The position numbers and the translations under genes are program-made. From a virus: a DNA stretch of 64,000 nucleotides. The stretch lies in the IMG/VR virus record IMGVR_UViG_3300008625_001464, positions 34,650 through 98,649 of that record. One strand, 5' to 3'. This document shows positions 1 to 7,700 of this stretch, in pieces; within the stretch, counting starts at the first letter, position 1, and each line of letters begins with the position of its first letter. Under the pieces are notes generated by a model. The model saw nothing but the letters and a program-made list of their open reading frames with translations. It was not told the origin of the DNA and searched no databases.

Positions 1-1155
1 GTCGAACTTGTGGAGGTCTTTAAGAACGAAATTGAGTTTCTCCATACTATCATTACTGCAACACAGGAGAAGAGGATTCCTTCCCCCGGAAAGCATGACA
101 TGCTACACTTCGACGGTGTTATTCTTGCTCATTGTAATGAAGCCGAATGGAACCGGTTTCAAAGCGAACATACAAACGAGGCAATATTAGATAGAATTGT
201 TAAAGTTGAAGTACCGTATGTTCTAGAGCTAGCGCAAGAAATGAAGATATATCAAAAAATTCTTGATCGTTCCCATTTTTCTTCTCATATCGCGCCTCAT
301 ACACTTCGTGTGGCGTCAATGTTTTCTATTCTTAGTCGGCTCCATGCTAGCCAAAAGTGCGATCTTCTTACGAAGCTTAAGATTTATAACGGCGAAGATG
401 TTGTTGAAAAGGGTCGTGTCAAAAAAATTGATATTAAAGACCTAAGAGACGAAGCTCCGCATGAGGGAATGCAGGGTATTTCAACGCGCTTTATAATGAA
501 GGCTATCGATAATGCTTTGAGCGATTCTGATAAAGATTTTATTACTCCTGTTTCTATTCTTGACTCATTAGTGAAGCAGGTCAAAGAGCAACTTACTGAT
601 TTTGATTTTCAAAACCACTGTCTAGATCTGCTCAGAAATACCGTACGTGACGAGTATCTTCGTATGCTGGAAAACGAAATTGCAAAAGCGTTTATAACAG
701 CATACGAAGAACAAGCACAGGCTATTTTCGAAAATTACCTCGACAATGCCGAAGCCTTCACAACTCACTCTAAAATGAAAGACAAAGTAACAAAGGAAGA
801 GCGCACCCCTGACGAAGAATTTATGAAAGCAATTGAGGGAGCGATCGGGGTGAGCAATTCTGGAAGAGAGGGCTTCAGGGCTGACGTTACCGCATATATG
901 TTTTCAAAAATGAGACGTGGCGAAGTTGTAGACTATACATCTTATGAACCGTTAAAAGACGCAATCGAAACATATCTCATCACATCTGTGAAAGATCTGG
1001 CACGAATTGTTACAAAATCAAAAACAAGAGATGACGACCAAAAACAAAAGTACTCAAGCATGGTACAAACGCTGATCGACGAATATGGTTATACAGCTGC
1101 GTCCGCGGAAGAGATCTTGGTGTTCGCCAGCAATAACTTATGGAGAGATAGCTAA
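1..1155 (+). CDS. prkA: PrkA-family serine protein kinase, 5'-truncated by the window edge
   Basis: The reading frame is open from base 1, so the true start lies upstream; 384 residues are visible. They match the end of the PrkA AAA+ domain and the whole C-terminal kinase-like domain of PrkA/YeaG proteins (about 640 aa). Recognisable stretches are ATQE near residue 20, the ILAHCNEAEW block near 42-51, NEAILDRIVKVEVPY near 59-73, and AGISN-like GAIGVSNSGREGF late in the protein. Bacterial PrkA is a stress- and starvation-linked Ser/Thr kinase, usually encoded beside yeaH (DUF444) and spoVR; neither is seen downstream here. The next gene begins on the last base of this one, so the two are probably co-translated. 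The Walker A part should be upstream and cannot be checked. The family call is firm; a role in the infected cell is inference. Confidence 0.9.
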   Translation, partial: VELVEVFKNEIEFLHTIITATQEKRIPSPGKHDMLHFDGVILAHCNEAEWNRFQSEHTNEAILDRIVKVEVPYVLELAQEMKIYQKILDRSHFSSHIAPHTLRVASMFSILSRLHASQKCDLLTKLKIYNGEDVVEKGRVKKIDIKDLRDEAPHEGMQGISTRFIMKAIDNALSDSDKDFITPVSILDSLVKQVKEQLTDFDFQNHCLDLLRNTVRDEYLRMLENEIAKAFITAYEEQAQAIFENYLDNAEAFTTHSKMKDKVTKEERTPDEEFMKAIEGAIGVSNSGREGFRADVTAYMFSKMRRGEVVDYTSYEPLKDAIETYLITSVKDLARIVTKSKTRDDDQKQKYSSMVQTLIDEYGYTAASAEEILVFASNNLWRDS

Positions 1156-1409
1156 TGTCAAAAATTGGGTTTAGCGAGGGGCTATTAGTGTTTGCAATAG
1201 CTGCATTATGGCACAATCAGATACTGGCCATTATTGCGATGAGTTTGGCAATTTTCGGTGCAGTCGTTCGTGTATCAATAGAGCAAAATCAAAAAGCTAA
1301 AGAAAACGAAGCAAAGGCGGAGGCGGCAAAATTATTGAATGAACAAGTTCAAGAAGTCGGCGATGCCATTGGCAGCGTTTTTAGGAAAAAAAAGAATAAT
1401 TTTCACTGA
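1155..1409 (+). CDS. Small membrane protein of unknown function
   Basis: 84 aa, starting with an ATG that shares one base with the prkA stop codon, which suggests translational coupling. Residues about 8-40 are hydrophobic and form one long or two short membrane segments. The remainder (about 44-84) is rich in Lys, Glu and Ala, looks helical or coiled-coil, and ends in a basic run of lysines. No family is recognised. Its place between a kinase and a chaperonin-like protein suggests a membrane-anchored accessory of that operon, but this is only inference from position. Confidence 0.7.
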   Translation: MSKIGFSEGLLVFAIAALWHNQILAIIAMSLAIFGAVVRVSIEQNQKAKENEAKAEAAKLLNEQVQEVGDAIGSVFRKKKNNFH

Positions 1410-1417
1410 GGCTTCTT

Positions 1418-2755
1418 ATGGACCTGTACGCCTCAGTTGTTGCCGGCGAAGAAGCTGATAAAGTTACTCGTGCAGCTGTAAATTCTATCGATCACCTTAT
1501 AAATGATTTGCGTGACAATCGAAATTCAATAATTCTTGGTCATAGATTGCATACACTTGGGTGGTCTGATTCTTTTCGTCTTCTCATTGACGGCTTAGAT
1601 GCATGTCCACTAGTATACCGAAATTTAATATTAAATTCAGCTCACACTATATATCGTCAGTGCTCACTGGCTGTTCCGCTTTACCTTGTTACACTACAAG
1701 AATTATTAAAAAATCACAAAAGAGAAGAGCTAACAAAAAAGCTTAGAGCTACTATTGATAAGCAAGTTCTTCATAAAAAAAGAGTTTCTTCTATAGCTGC
1801 GAAAGATGTATGGAAAAAAACAGTCCATGATGAATTAACAAACCAGATTTTGTGTGTTTTATCAGATGCAATTGATTCAGCGGGGGCACTGGGCGCTATA
1901 GAGCTAAAAAGAGACAAGTCACTTCGTGTAGAGGTTGACGAGGGTGTTGTTGTGTCTGCATCTATCCACCCTCAATTTGCCGCTAGGGTTTCTAGTTTTC
2001 TTAGATTAGAAGACTGCAAGGTTGTTGTCATTGACGGAGCTGTTACAAGCGTCGGTGAATTGAACAGGCTGTTAGTACGTGCAAATGAGAGCAAGCTAAA
2101 AATTGCAATATTTGCCAGCCAGTTCTCTGATGAAGTGCTGAATACGCTGGTAGTGAATTGGCAGCAGGGAAAGCTAATAGTCGTTCCTGCAATTTTCAAT
2201 GAAGATCTTGATGATATTAACCAGGTTAGAGATCTTGCTTCTACTGCTGGTGTTATACCAATTTCAACAGACGTAGGTAATTCATTGTCATCACTTGATA
2301 TCGATGAAGTTAAAGAGATGAAAGGAGTGATATTTGATAACATACGAAAGCAGTGTGAAATTATTTTAGACACCGATAGTCTGGGAAGAGTTCTTACATT
2401 GAGAGCGGAATTACAGACAAAGAGAAGTAAAGAAGAAGTTGAAGACATTAAAGACGTTTTGGCTAGTCGCTTAACCAAGCTAACAAGCAGAAAAACAACA
2501 ATCTATATTCCCTGCGAATCTGATGAGTTCGGGCTAGTTAAAGATAGAGCTGCTAGCTTATTTACATTTGTGAAGTGTTGCGCAAATGAAGGTGTTATCC
2601 ACACTCACGAAATCTATAAAGATGTGGGTGCCAGTACGCTCCCACAGCTGCCTATTTTTTTACCAGCTTACTCTGCACACCTTTCTATTCTTAAAGCAAT
2701 TACAGACTGTGAACAGATACATAAAATTGGTGCATTAATTTTAGTGGATCGGTGA
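1418..2755 (+). CDS. Divergent GroEL/Cpn60-like chaperonin without ATPase motifs
   Basis: 445 aa against about 545 for GroEL. The apical and intermediate domains align by eye: LNTLVVNWQQGKLIVVPA (about 242-259) corresponds to the GroEL ALATLVVNTMRGIVKVAAV segment, STAGVIPISTDVG (274-286) to the TGGTVISEEIG segment, and the helix ending ANEGVI (389-394) to VEEGVV. The nucleotide-binding signatures of GroEL are not present. No DGTTT-like motif exists where it should fall (around residues 80-92), the catalytic Asp of the RVEDAL helix is replaced in RAASLF (377-382), and no GGG follows EGVI. The N-terminal equatorial part is shortened. It may bind client proteins or cap or modify a host chaperonin ring without cycling ATP. 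Homology is fairly clear; function is inference. Confidence 0.75.
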   Translation: MDLYASVVAGEEADKVTRAAVNSIDHLINDLRDNRNSIILGHRLHTLGWSDSFRLLIDGLDACPLVYRNLILNSAHTIYRQCSLAVPLYLVTLQELLKNHKREELTKKLRATIDKQVLHKKRVSSIAAKDVWKKTVHDELTNQILCVLSDAIDSAGALGAIELKRDKSLRVEVDEGVVVSASIHPQFAARVSSFLRLEDCKVVVIDGAVTSVGELNRLLVRANESKLKIAIFASQFSDEVLNTLVVNWQQGKLIVVPAIFNEDLDDINQVRDLASTAGVIPISTDVGNSLSSLDIDEVKEMKGVIFDNIRKQCEIILDTDSLGRVLTLRAELQTKRSKEEVEDIKDVLASRLTKLTSRKTTIYIPCESDEFGLVKDRAASLFTFVKCCANEGVIHTHEIYKDVGASTLPQLPIFLPAYSAHLSILKAITDCEQIHKIGALILVDR

Positions 2756-3228
2756 TGCCGAAAGAGCTAGAAGAAAAACATTGGTTCAATGGAAGCTCTT
2801 CGCCAGTGAGTTTTTGTGATATAATTGAAAGCATTAAAGAGCACGCTGAATTCGAATTGTTTGTCGGGTGTGATTCTCATAAGATCAGTGAAAAATATAT
2901 TTTTGCTACAGTGATTGCGTTGCACAAACCCGGTAAGGGGGGACATTTTTTCTTTTATAGGAGAAAAGTAAAAGATAAGCGCTTTGACAATATTAAGATA
3001 AGACTGCTGGAAGAGACAGAGTTGGCCATCAGCGTGGCAAGATTAGTAAGAGAGTATTTCCCAACAAAGGCTGTTGCCGTGCATCTCGACATTAACGCTG
3101 ATCCGTGTTACCGATCAGCAGCAGTATTACGACCAGCTACATCATACGTAATTTCTTCAGGGTTTCAGGTAGCGATTAAGCCTCTATCTTGGGCTTCTTC
3201 AAGCCTGGCGGATGCTTTTGCAAAATAA
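2755..3228 (+). CDS. YkuK/DUF458-family RNase H-like fold protein
   Basis: 157 aa from the ATG at 2755, which overlaps the previous stop as TGATG; a GTG three bases earlier is possible. The VGCDSHKISEKYIFATVIALH-type strand pair near residues 40-60 has the acidic D and the strand order of the YkuK (DUF458) family, whose members adopt an RNase H-like fold. A second acidic site, HLDINADP near residue 122, and a C-terminal GFQVAIKPLSWASSSLADAFAK segment fit the same family. Homologues occur in Bacillus-type bacteria and, from memory, in T4-like phages. The biochemical activity is not established; a nucleic-acid role is inferred from the fold. Confidence 0.72.
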   Translation: MPKELEEKHWFNGSSSPVSFCDIIESIKEHAEFELFVGCDSHKISEKYIFATVIALHKPGKGGHFFFYRRKVKDKRFDNIKIRLLEETELAISVARLVREYFPTKAVAVHLDINADPCYRSAAVLRPATSYVISSGFQVAIKPLSWASSSLADAFAK

Positions 3229-3284
3229 TTTGTTTACTTGCTAAGCATCAGCCTTAAATTTGTTGAAGGATTATGGAGGGAAAT

Positions 3285-3494
3285 ATGAACCCACAAGAAG
3301 TGCGAGACTTAGTTCATAATATTATTAATTTTACAGGTGATGAAGTTGGCAGGAAGCTTGTTGAAACCACAACTGTATCGTGGAGTGAAAATAATAATGT
3401 TGATGTGTTGACCAACGAACAAGCGCAAGCAATATTGGCGGCATTAACAGAGACTATAAGACAGTCAGCATTCACAATTTTGTCAAAGTATTAA
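3285..3494 (+). CDS. Small protein of unknown function
   Basis: 69 aa from the ATG at 3285, chosen because TGGAGGG (3274-3280) lies at ribosome-binding distance; an in-frame ATG at 3273 overlaps that site. The protein is acidic and mostly helical (NPQEVRDLVHNI, NEQAQAILAALTETI). No family is recognised. It sits 56 bases after the YkuK-like gene and 8 bases before a Cys-rich phage protein, in the same direction. Confidence 0.6.
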   Translation: MNPQEVRDLVHNIINFTGDEVGRKLVETTTVSWSENNNVDVLTNEQAQAILAALTETIRQSAFTILSKY

Positions 3495-3502
3495 TTGCTA
3501 AA

Positions 3503-3967
3503 ATGCGTGGTATAAAGCACATCATAGAGTGTAGATGTATTTTGCCTACGTTAAAAAATAAGAAAGACCCACCATTACATCAGTTTGTAGTTTTTTCTGT
3601 TATAGATGATAATGACAAGGTATGCGAAAAATATGCTCAATGTAATAATTGCGGCGTAGTACACAAAGTATACGATTTATGCAAATCAGAAATTTTAGCA
3701 TCAAGAGAAGAATTAAAGAGCGCGCTTACAATTGAAGATATTAAATTTACACTTCCAGAATCTGTCGCTGGCATTTTAGAAAATTATGAATGTGACTTAC
3801 CAACATACGAGCATGTAAAATTTATGTACGATTTTAATGTAAAGGGCGAATTTACAATTTTGACAAAGGAACAAGAAGGCTCCAAAATAGAAGGAAAGAT
3901 CCTTAGGTACAAAGAGGGAAAAACATTTTCCATAGAACCCTTTGTCTCCACCACTGAAATAAAATGA
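3503..3967 (+). CDS. Phage protein with predicted zinc-binding cysteines
   Basis: 154 aa. Cysteines at C10-x-C12 and C47-x2-C50 (CRC and CNNC), with another at C60, look like a small zinc ribbon. The N-terminal pattern (IKHIIECRC, followed by HQFVVFSV and then CNNCGVVHKVYDLCKSEI) resembles an uncharacterised protein that I recall from marine T4-like phages, but this could not be verified here. The C-terminal third is charged (EGSKIEGKILRYKEGKTF). It overlaps the next gene by 4 bases (ATGA). Function unknown. Confidence 0.65.
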   Translation: MRGIKHIIECRCILPTLKNKKDPPLHQFVVFSVIDDNDKVCEKYAQCNNCGVVHKVYDLCKSEILASREELKSALTIEDIKFTLPESVAGILENYECDLPTYEHVKFMYDFNVKGEFTILTKEQEGSKIEGKILRYKEGKTFSIEPFVSTTEIK

Positions 3968-4224
3968 AGACTATTACCGAAAAAATCAAAGCAAAAAAAG
4001 ATGCGGAATGGCTAAACGAAACCAAAGAATCTCGTGAAATTACAAAAGAAATTTTAAAATACGGTGTGTCTCAATCACAGATAAAAACCATCATTAAGTT
4101 ATTGGCGCTCGAACTTGAAGATGTTCCAACAATGAAAGCAATTTCAGAAATTTTATCTGAAAATGTTAACGAGCCGTTAGATACAGTTAATATACTTCAA
4201 CCGGGAGGGAAAACAAATGAGTGA
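3964..4224 (+). CDS. Small charged protein of unknown function
   Basis: 86 aa, starting in an ATGA overlap with the previous gene and overlapping the next by 8 bases. It is highly charged and predicted mainly helical (EKIKAKKDAEWLNETKESR, then a Leu-rich KTIIKLLALELEDV helix). No known motif is seen. The tight spacing supports a real gene of the same operon. Confidence 0.6.
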   Translation: MKTITEKIKAKKDAEWLNETKESREITKEILKYGVSQSQIKTIIKLLALELEDVPTMKAISEILSENVNEPLDTVNILQPGGKTNE

Positions 4225-4411
4225 TTCTAACAATATTCTTGAGAATTGGGAAAGCATTAAAGAGCTTGTAAATGCTTTGGAGCTTGACATTCATAAGAAT
4301 GCGAATGGAAACAAGTCTGCTGGAGTCCGCGCAAGAAGAGGTCTTCGTCAACTTAAGAATGATGCTGGCTCTCTTGTTAAGTTGACGCTAAGCGTAGAAA
4401 AAGCAGATTAA
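4217..4411 (+). CDS. Histone H1-like (Hc1-type) DNA-binding protein
   Basis: 64 aa with a GGAGGG ribosome site (4203-4208). The segment from about residue 12 (LVNALELDIHKNANGNKSAG, then VRARRGLRQLKND) matches the N-terminal helical domain of chlamydial Hc1-type proteins, where a similar D-x-x-x-A-x-x-GNK-x-A pattern is followed by R-x-R-x-x-x-x-x-L. It lacks the Lys/Ala-rich tail of Hc1, so it is the core domain only. In bacteria the family condenses DNA. A phage copy could compact phage or host DNA or act in regulation; that is inference. It is the last gene before a strong terminator. Confidence 0.65.
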   Translation: MSDSNNILENWESIKELVNALELDIHKNANGNKSAGVRARRGLRQLKNDAGSLVKLTLSVEKAD

Positions 4412-4443
4412 TCAAATTCTACCGTAGTATATCCTTTTAAGAG

Positions 4444-4468
4444 GGAGGGCTTTGCCCTCCTTTTTTTT
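4444..4468 (+). terminator. Rho-independent terminator
   Basis: A perfect 7-bp stem GGAGGGC/GCCCTCC (4444-4450 with 4454-4460) and a TTT loop are followed directly by eight T residues. It lies 33 bases after the Hc1-like gene and ends the first operon of the window. There is no matching A-run on the other side, so it probably does not terminate the minus-strand gene that ends at 4489. Confidence 0.9.
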
Positions 4469-4488
4469 GTTTTTTTGAAACGCAATAC

Positions 4489-4815
4489 TTAATGTTTGTG
4501 ATGGGGGCCCTTAAATTCTTTGAGTGTTTTTGGGCCCGAGGTTTTCAAAAATTGCTTCGCTGCTTTCTCGATTTGACAAATACGCATCCTGGTAACATTA
4601 AACATGTCTCCCACCTCTTGCAACGTAAACGGTCCGGTTCGCGCAGCCAGAATGATACAGTTATGATGCTTTTCATTTTCCATGGCATGCCAATAACGAC
4701 ATGAAGTTTTTTCGCACATCTGACCCGCTTCTTTATGCGCCGCAAAGCAAGTCATACCCTCGATTATCTCAGGCTCATCGATGTTATCATTTTTTAGTGA
4801 ATCATTATTATCCAT
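4489..4815 (-). CDS. Cys-rich protein with sigma-70 region 4-like HTH
   Basis: 108 aa and the only convincing minus-strand gene in the window. Residues about 61-88 (GPFTLQEVGDMFNVTR followed by MRICQIEKAA) closely resemble the region 4.2 helix-turn-helix of sigma-70 factors, which contacts the -35 element. The N-terminal half carries C23, C34, C39 and C53 (C-x10-C-x4-C-x13-C), which could hold zinc or an iron-sulfur cluster. No sigma region 2 is present, so it is more likely a transcription regulator or anti/co-sigma protein than a full sigma factor. A good ribosome site (AGAGGAAG on the minus strand) and a promoter-like sequence lie upstream. The C-terminus is His-rich. Confidence 0.8.
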   Translation of the reverse strand: MDNNDSLKNDNIDEPEIIEGMTCFAAHKEAGQMCEKTSCRYWHAMENEKHHNCIILAARTGPFTLQEVGDMFNVTRMRICQIEKAAKQFLKTSGPKTLKEFKGPHHKH

Positions 4816-4844
4816 ATAGCTTCCTCTTAGTTCGATCTAACGTT

Positions 4845-4874
4845 ATTCTAAAAGGAAACAATTGCATTTTTCAA
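4845..4874 (-). promoter_or_regulatory. Sigma-70-like promoter for the HTH gene
   Basis: Read on the minus strand, TTGAAA (4874-4869) and TAGAAT (4850-4845) are separated by 18 bases, close to a host sigma-70 promoter. The transcript would start about 23 bases before the HTH start codon. It overlaps the ribosome site of the divergent phoH gene, so the two genes may interfere or be co-regulated. Seen in sequence only; not tested. Confidence 0.42.
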
Positions 4875-4885
4875 GGAGAATAAAT

Positions 4886-6193
4886 TTGAAAGATAAAAGA
4901 AAGAGGTTTGTCTTAGACACGAGTGTATTGCTGTACGATAAAAAAGCCATCCATTCGTTCCCTGGAAATGATGTTATCTTACCTCTACAAGTGATGGATG
5001 AGCTTGATAGATTTAAAGAAAAATCTGGAATTGTAGGAGAAGCAGCAAGATATATCAATCGATTTCTCGATGACTTGCGTGACATTGGGCGACTAGACGA
5101 AGGAGTGGAAGTACCTGATGAGTATTCAGAAAAACAAACAATTCGTATTACACTTAATGATAACAAGAGCATGTTACCCCCCGGGTTAGCTCATGATAGC
5201 GGCGATAATATGATACTAGCCACATGTATGAATGAGAAGGCCAAGGGGGATGCAGATGCCATCGTGGTCATCACCAAGGACATCAACCTAAGGGTAAAGT
5301 GCGATGCACTTGGAATACGATCTGAGGACTATTACAAGGACCATATAGAAGTAGGTCAGGTGGAATATTCTGGATGGCGAAAGATTACGATCGTTAAAGA
5401 AGAGATTGATAATTTTTTCAAAAATGGTGTGATCGATATTGACGGAGATTTTTTCCCAAATGAGTTTGTTGTTTTAAGCGATGGTGGAAACTCATCAGCT
5501 TTGTCAATGCATCGTAAGGGACGTCTACACTCATTAGAATGTAAGCCGGCACCTATGATGTCAAATTTTGAAGCAAAAAATAAAGAGCAGGCTTTCGCGG
5601 CTGAGGCCTTGTTACGAAGTGATATTCCGTTAGTGAGCTTAACAGGTCTAGCAGGTTCCGGTAAAACCTACGTTGCGCTAATGGCTGGACTCGATGGAAT
5701 TCAGCGCGGGAACTACGATCGTATTGTAATAAGTCGTTCTATCCAGCCCGTTGGTCGAGAACTCGGCTTTTTACCAGGAGATGTTGATGATAAAATGCAG
5801 CCCTGGCTGGCACCGATTTTAGATAATTTTCGAACTATGTTATCAGACAAAGATTACACATACTTCCAGTTGATGAAAGATCGTGGTGAGCTCGAGGTTG
5901 CGCCGCTGGCGTACATCCGCGGGCGAACATTCAACAACTCATTTATTATCGTTGATGAAGCACAGAATGCAACAATCCACGAATTGAAAACCCTCATCAC
6001 CAGGGTGGGGAAAAATTCAAAGATTGTTTTGCTAGGTGATACTGACCAGATAGATACACCGTATATAAATAAATTGAGCAATGGGTTGTCTATCGTAGTA
6101 CATAAATTCAAAAATGAACCGGATGCTGCACACATCAAATTGGTAAGAGGTCAAAGATCAAATATAGCTTCTAGGGCTTCTGCTATTCTTTAA
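4886..6193 (+). CDS. phoH: PIN-PhoH fusion protein (PhoH2-like)
   Basis: 435 aa from TTG 4886, chosen because AAGGAG (4873-4878) is well spaced; an earlier TTG at 4862 lacks such a site. An N-terminal PIN nuclease-like domain (VLDTSVLLYD near residue 8, QVMDELD near 35, ITKDINLRVK near 129) precedes a C-terminal PhoH P-loop domain with Walker A GLAGSGKT (about 254-261) and Walker B IIVDEAQN (about 354-361). PhoH2 proteins of this architecture have been reported as RNA helicase/RNase enzymes. PhoH is very common in marine phages, with an unclear role. It is divergently arranged to the HTH gene. Confidence 0.93.
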   Translation: MKDKRKRFVLDTSVLLYDKKAIHSFPGNDVILPLQVMDELDRFKEKSGIVGEAARYINRFLDDLRDIGRLDEGVEVPDEYSEKQTIRITLNDNKSMLPPGLAHDSGDNMILATCMNEKAKGDADAIVVITKDINLRVKCDALGIRSEDYYKDHIEVGQVEYSGWRKITIVKEEIDNFFKNGVIDIDGDFFPNEFVVLSDGGNSSALSMHRKGRLHSLECKPAPMMSNFEAKNKEQAFAAEALLRSDIPLVSLTGLAGSGKTYVALMAGLDGIQRGNYDRIVISRSIQPVGRELGFLPGDVDDKMQPWLAPILDNFRTMLSDKDYTYFQLMKDRGELEVAPLAYIRGRTFNNSFIIVDEAQNATIHELKTLITRVGKNSKIVLLGDTDQIDTPYINKLSNGLSIVVHKFKNEPDAAHIKLVRGQRSNIASRASAIL

Positions 6194-6227
6194 CTTCTCG
6201 TTCACATATTTAGTTCAGAGGTGGTTT

Positions 6228-6587
6228 ATGTCTAGCGCACGCACTAAGAAATATAATAGGAATAGATACAGGAAAACCTACCAACCCGTGCGTGCATTGC
6301 CCGTTTGGGGGATTCATTCTGATAAGGAAATCGTATTAGAGACGTTGCGCGTTTCGTTTAAGGGCTTAGACGAAATTACCTTTACTCTTAACGGAAGATA
6401 CAGCAGTCTACCAGGTATTGTGGTAACACCCATCGGTTCGACAGCTGATCTTGGAGACGTCAACATCTTCATCTCTTCGTTAACACTTGGTAGCGTACCA
6501 TCGGGCGGAGGAAAATCCGTGTCGGTAGTACTGGGCGCGAGCACTCATTTCGAGGGTGACGTTTTCGTACAGGCATTAATGATATGA
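6228..6587 (+). CDS. Small beta-rich virion-like protein
   Basis: 119 aa with a basic N-terminus (about 1-22, Arg/Lys/Tyr) and a beta-rich remainder. GAGGTGG (6216-6222) serves as the ribosome site. The stretch SLPGIVVTPIG (about 60-70) followed by NIFI has a counterpart in the next gene (SMPSLVLTPIG followed by NVFV), so the two share a domain. It overlaps the next gene by 4 bases. It is probably a minor structural or fibre-associated protein; no named family is recognised. Confidence 0.6.
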   Translation: MSSARTKKYNRNRYRKTYQPVRALPVWGIHSDKEIVLETLRVSFKGLDEITFTLNGRYSSLPGIVVTPIGSTADLGDVNIFISSLTLGSVPSGGGKSVSVVLGASTHFEGDVFVQALMI

Positions 6588-7699
6588 TATTTAATCAAAC
6601 AGACCACATCATTGCCCACGGCTCCTTTGAGATTCTAGATGAATACGATAGCGTGAGTTTTTATGTACCGGGTTATAAAAATTCAATGCCGTCGCTAGTG
6701 CTGACGCCCATTGGGACGAATGCTAATGTGAACGTCTTTGTTGATGAGTCGGCAACAGCTTACACGACATCGACATACGATCTCACAAAACCCTTTTTCA
6801 GCAAAGATGGTGAGCCCTTCAACCTGTACGATCCCAATACTGCCGCCTGGGCCGATGATGACTACCCGCACAAGGGTACGCTGGTGGCCTGGTGGCGGCT
6901 AAATGAAGATATAACAGGTGACGGTATAGCCAAGGACAGCGGAGCGAATGGCGCATATGATGGATCACAACCTACATCCGCCGATCGACCAACATTTTCT
7001 CAGACATTGTTTCCATCTCGTTATGTCCAGAGTGGTAGTTGTACATTTGACGGTACAACAGACCATATCGAACTTGGTGGTTTCTGGGATAGTATTATAG
7101 GAAACGGCACCAATGGAACGTCGCAAATGACGTTTTCAGCTTGGGTCTATCGCGACATCACCGCTAGTGGTACTCAGACCATCATCTCGTTCGGTGGGAC
7201 AGACGTGCTGCTCTATCTGAGCGGCGAAGACGTCAAATTCTACACCCTCTGGGGATCAGGTCCCTCCGCGGTTACGTGGGAAGCGACTTCATATGTGGTG
7301 CCTATCAATACATGGACTCATGTGGTCGTGACATATGACGCCACCGACGCAACCAATAATCCACGCATTTATATCGATGGAAATCTCAGCAACGCTACCG
7401 AAACTGGGACTACCCCAGTTGCCCCTTGGTACGGTATCGCTGGGGATTCCTATATTGGCGCGTACTCCGCAACCCCAGCCGGACCGTGGAACGGCCAGAT
7501 AGCTGACGTTGCCGTATGGAACTCAATCTTGACGGGAACACAAATAAAGGCAATCTACAACGCTAGCATAGCGGGTATCGAGCCCAGCGAGGGATGGTCA
7601 TTTACAGTGAGACGCTCTTCCGATGTCGGTAACCAAACTATTCATTGGCAATCAATTGCCCCGGACGGCATAAGAGCCCCCAACATTAGGTCAATATAA
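6584..7699 (+). CDS. LamG-domain structural protein
   Basis: 371 aa. Residues about 1-55 repeat the beta domain of the preceding protein. A LamG/concanavalin A-like domain follows (about 98-330) with the hallmarks LVAWWRLNED, FDGTTDHIEL, FSAWVYRD, WTHVVVTYD, IYIDGNL and ADVAVWNSILT. The last 40 residues (WSFTVRRSSD, TIHWQSI) look like the closing strands of the N-terminal domain, so LamG may be inserted in it. Such domains bind carbohydrates, and the gene lies just before two giant fibre genes, which points to host-surface binding. Related LamG modules recur at 61956-64000. Confidence 0.8.
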   Translation: MIFNQTDHIIAHGSFEILDEYDSVSFYVPGYKNSMPSLVLTPIGTNANVNVFVDESATAYTTSTYDLTKPFFSKDGEPFNLYDPNTAAWADDDYPHKGTLVAWWRLNEDITGDGIAKDSGANGAYDGSQPTSADRPTFSQTLFPSRYVQSGSCTFDGTTDHIELGGFWDSIIGNGTNGTSQMTFSAWVYRDITASGTQTIISFGGTDVLLYLSGEDVKFYTLWGSGPSAVTWEATSYVVPINTWTHVVVTYDATDATNNPRIYIDGNLSNATETGTTPVAPWYGIAGDSYIGAYSATPAGPWNGQIADVAVWNSILTGTQIKAIYNASIAGIEPSEGWSFTVRRSSDVGNQTIHWQSIAPDGIRAPNIRSI

Positions 7700-7700
7700 G

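Noticed and set aside
1-1155. PrkA as part of a BREX-like or other kinase defence system
   Set aside because: The sequence follows PrkA/YeaG end to end, and no BREX-type genes are near.
1972-2478. 168-codon minus-strand open frame inside the chaperonin-like gene
   Set aside because: Fully inside a gene with clear homology on the plus strand; low-complexity Ser/Leu-rich product without motif.
4412-4488. tRNA or small RNA after the Hc1-like gene
   Set aside because: Only the terminator hairpin is present; no cloverleaf arms found here or in any other gap.
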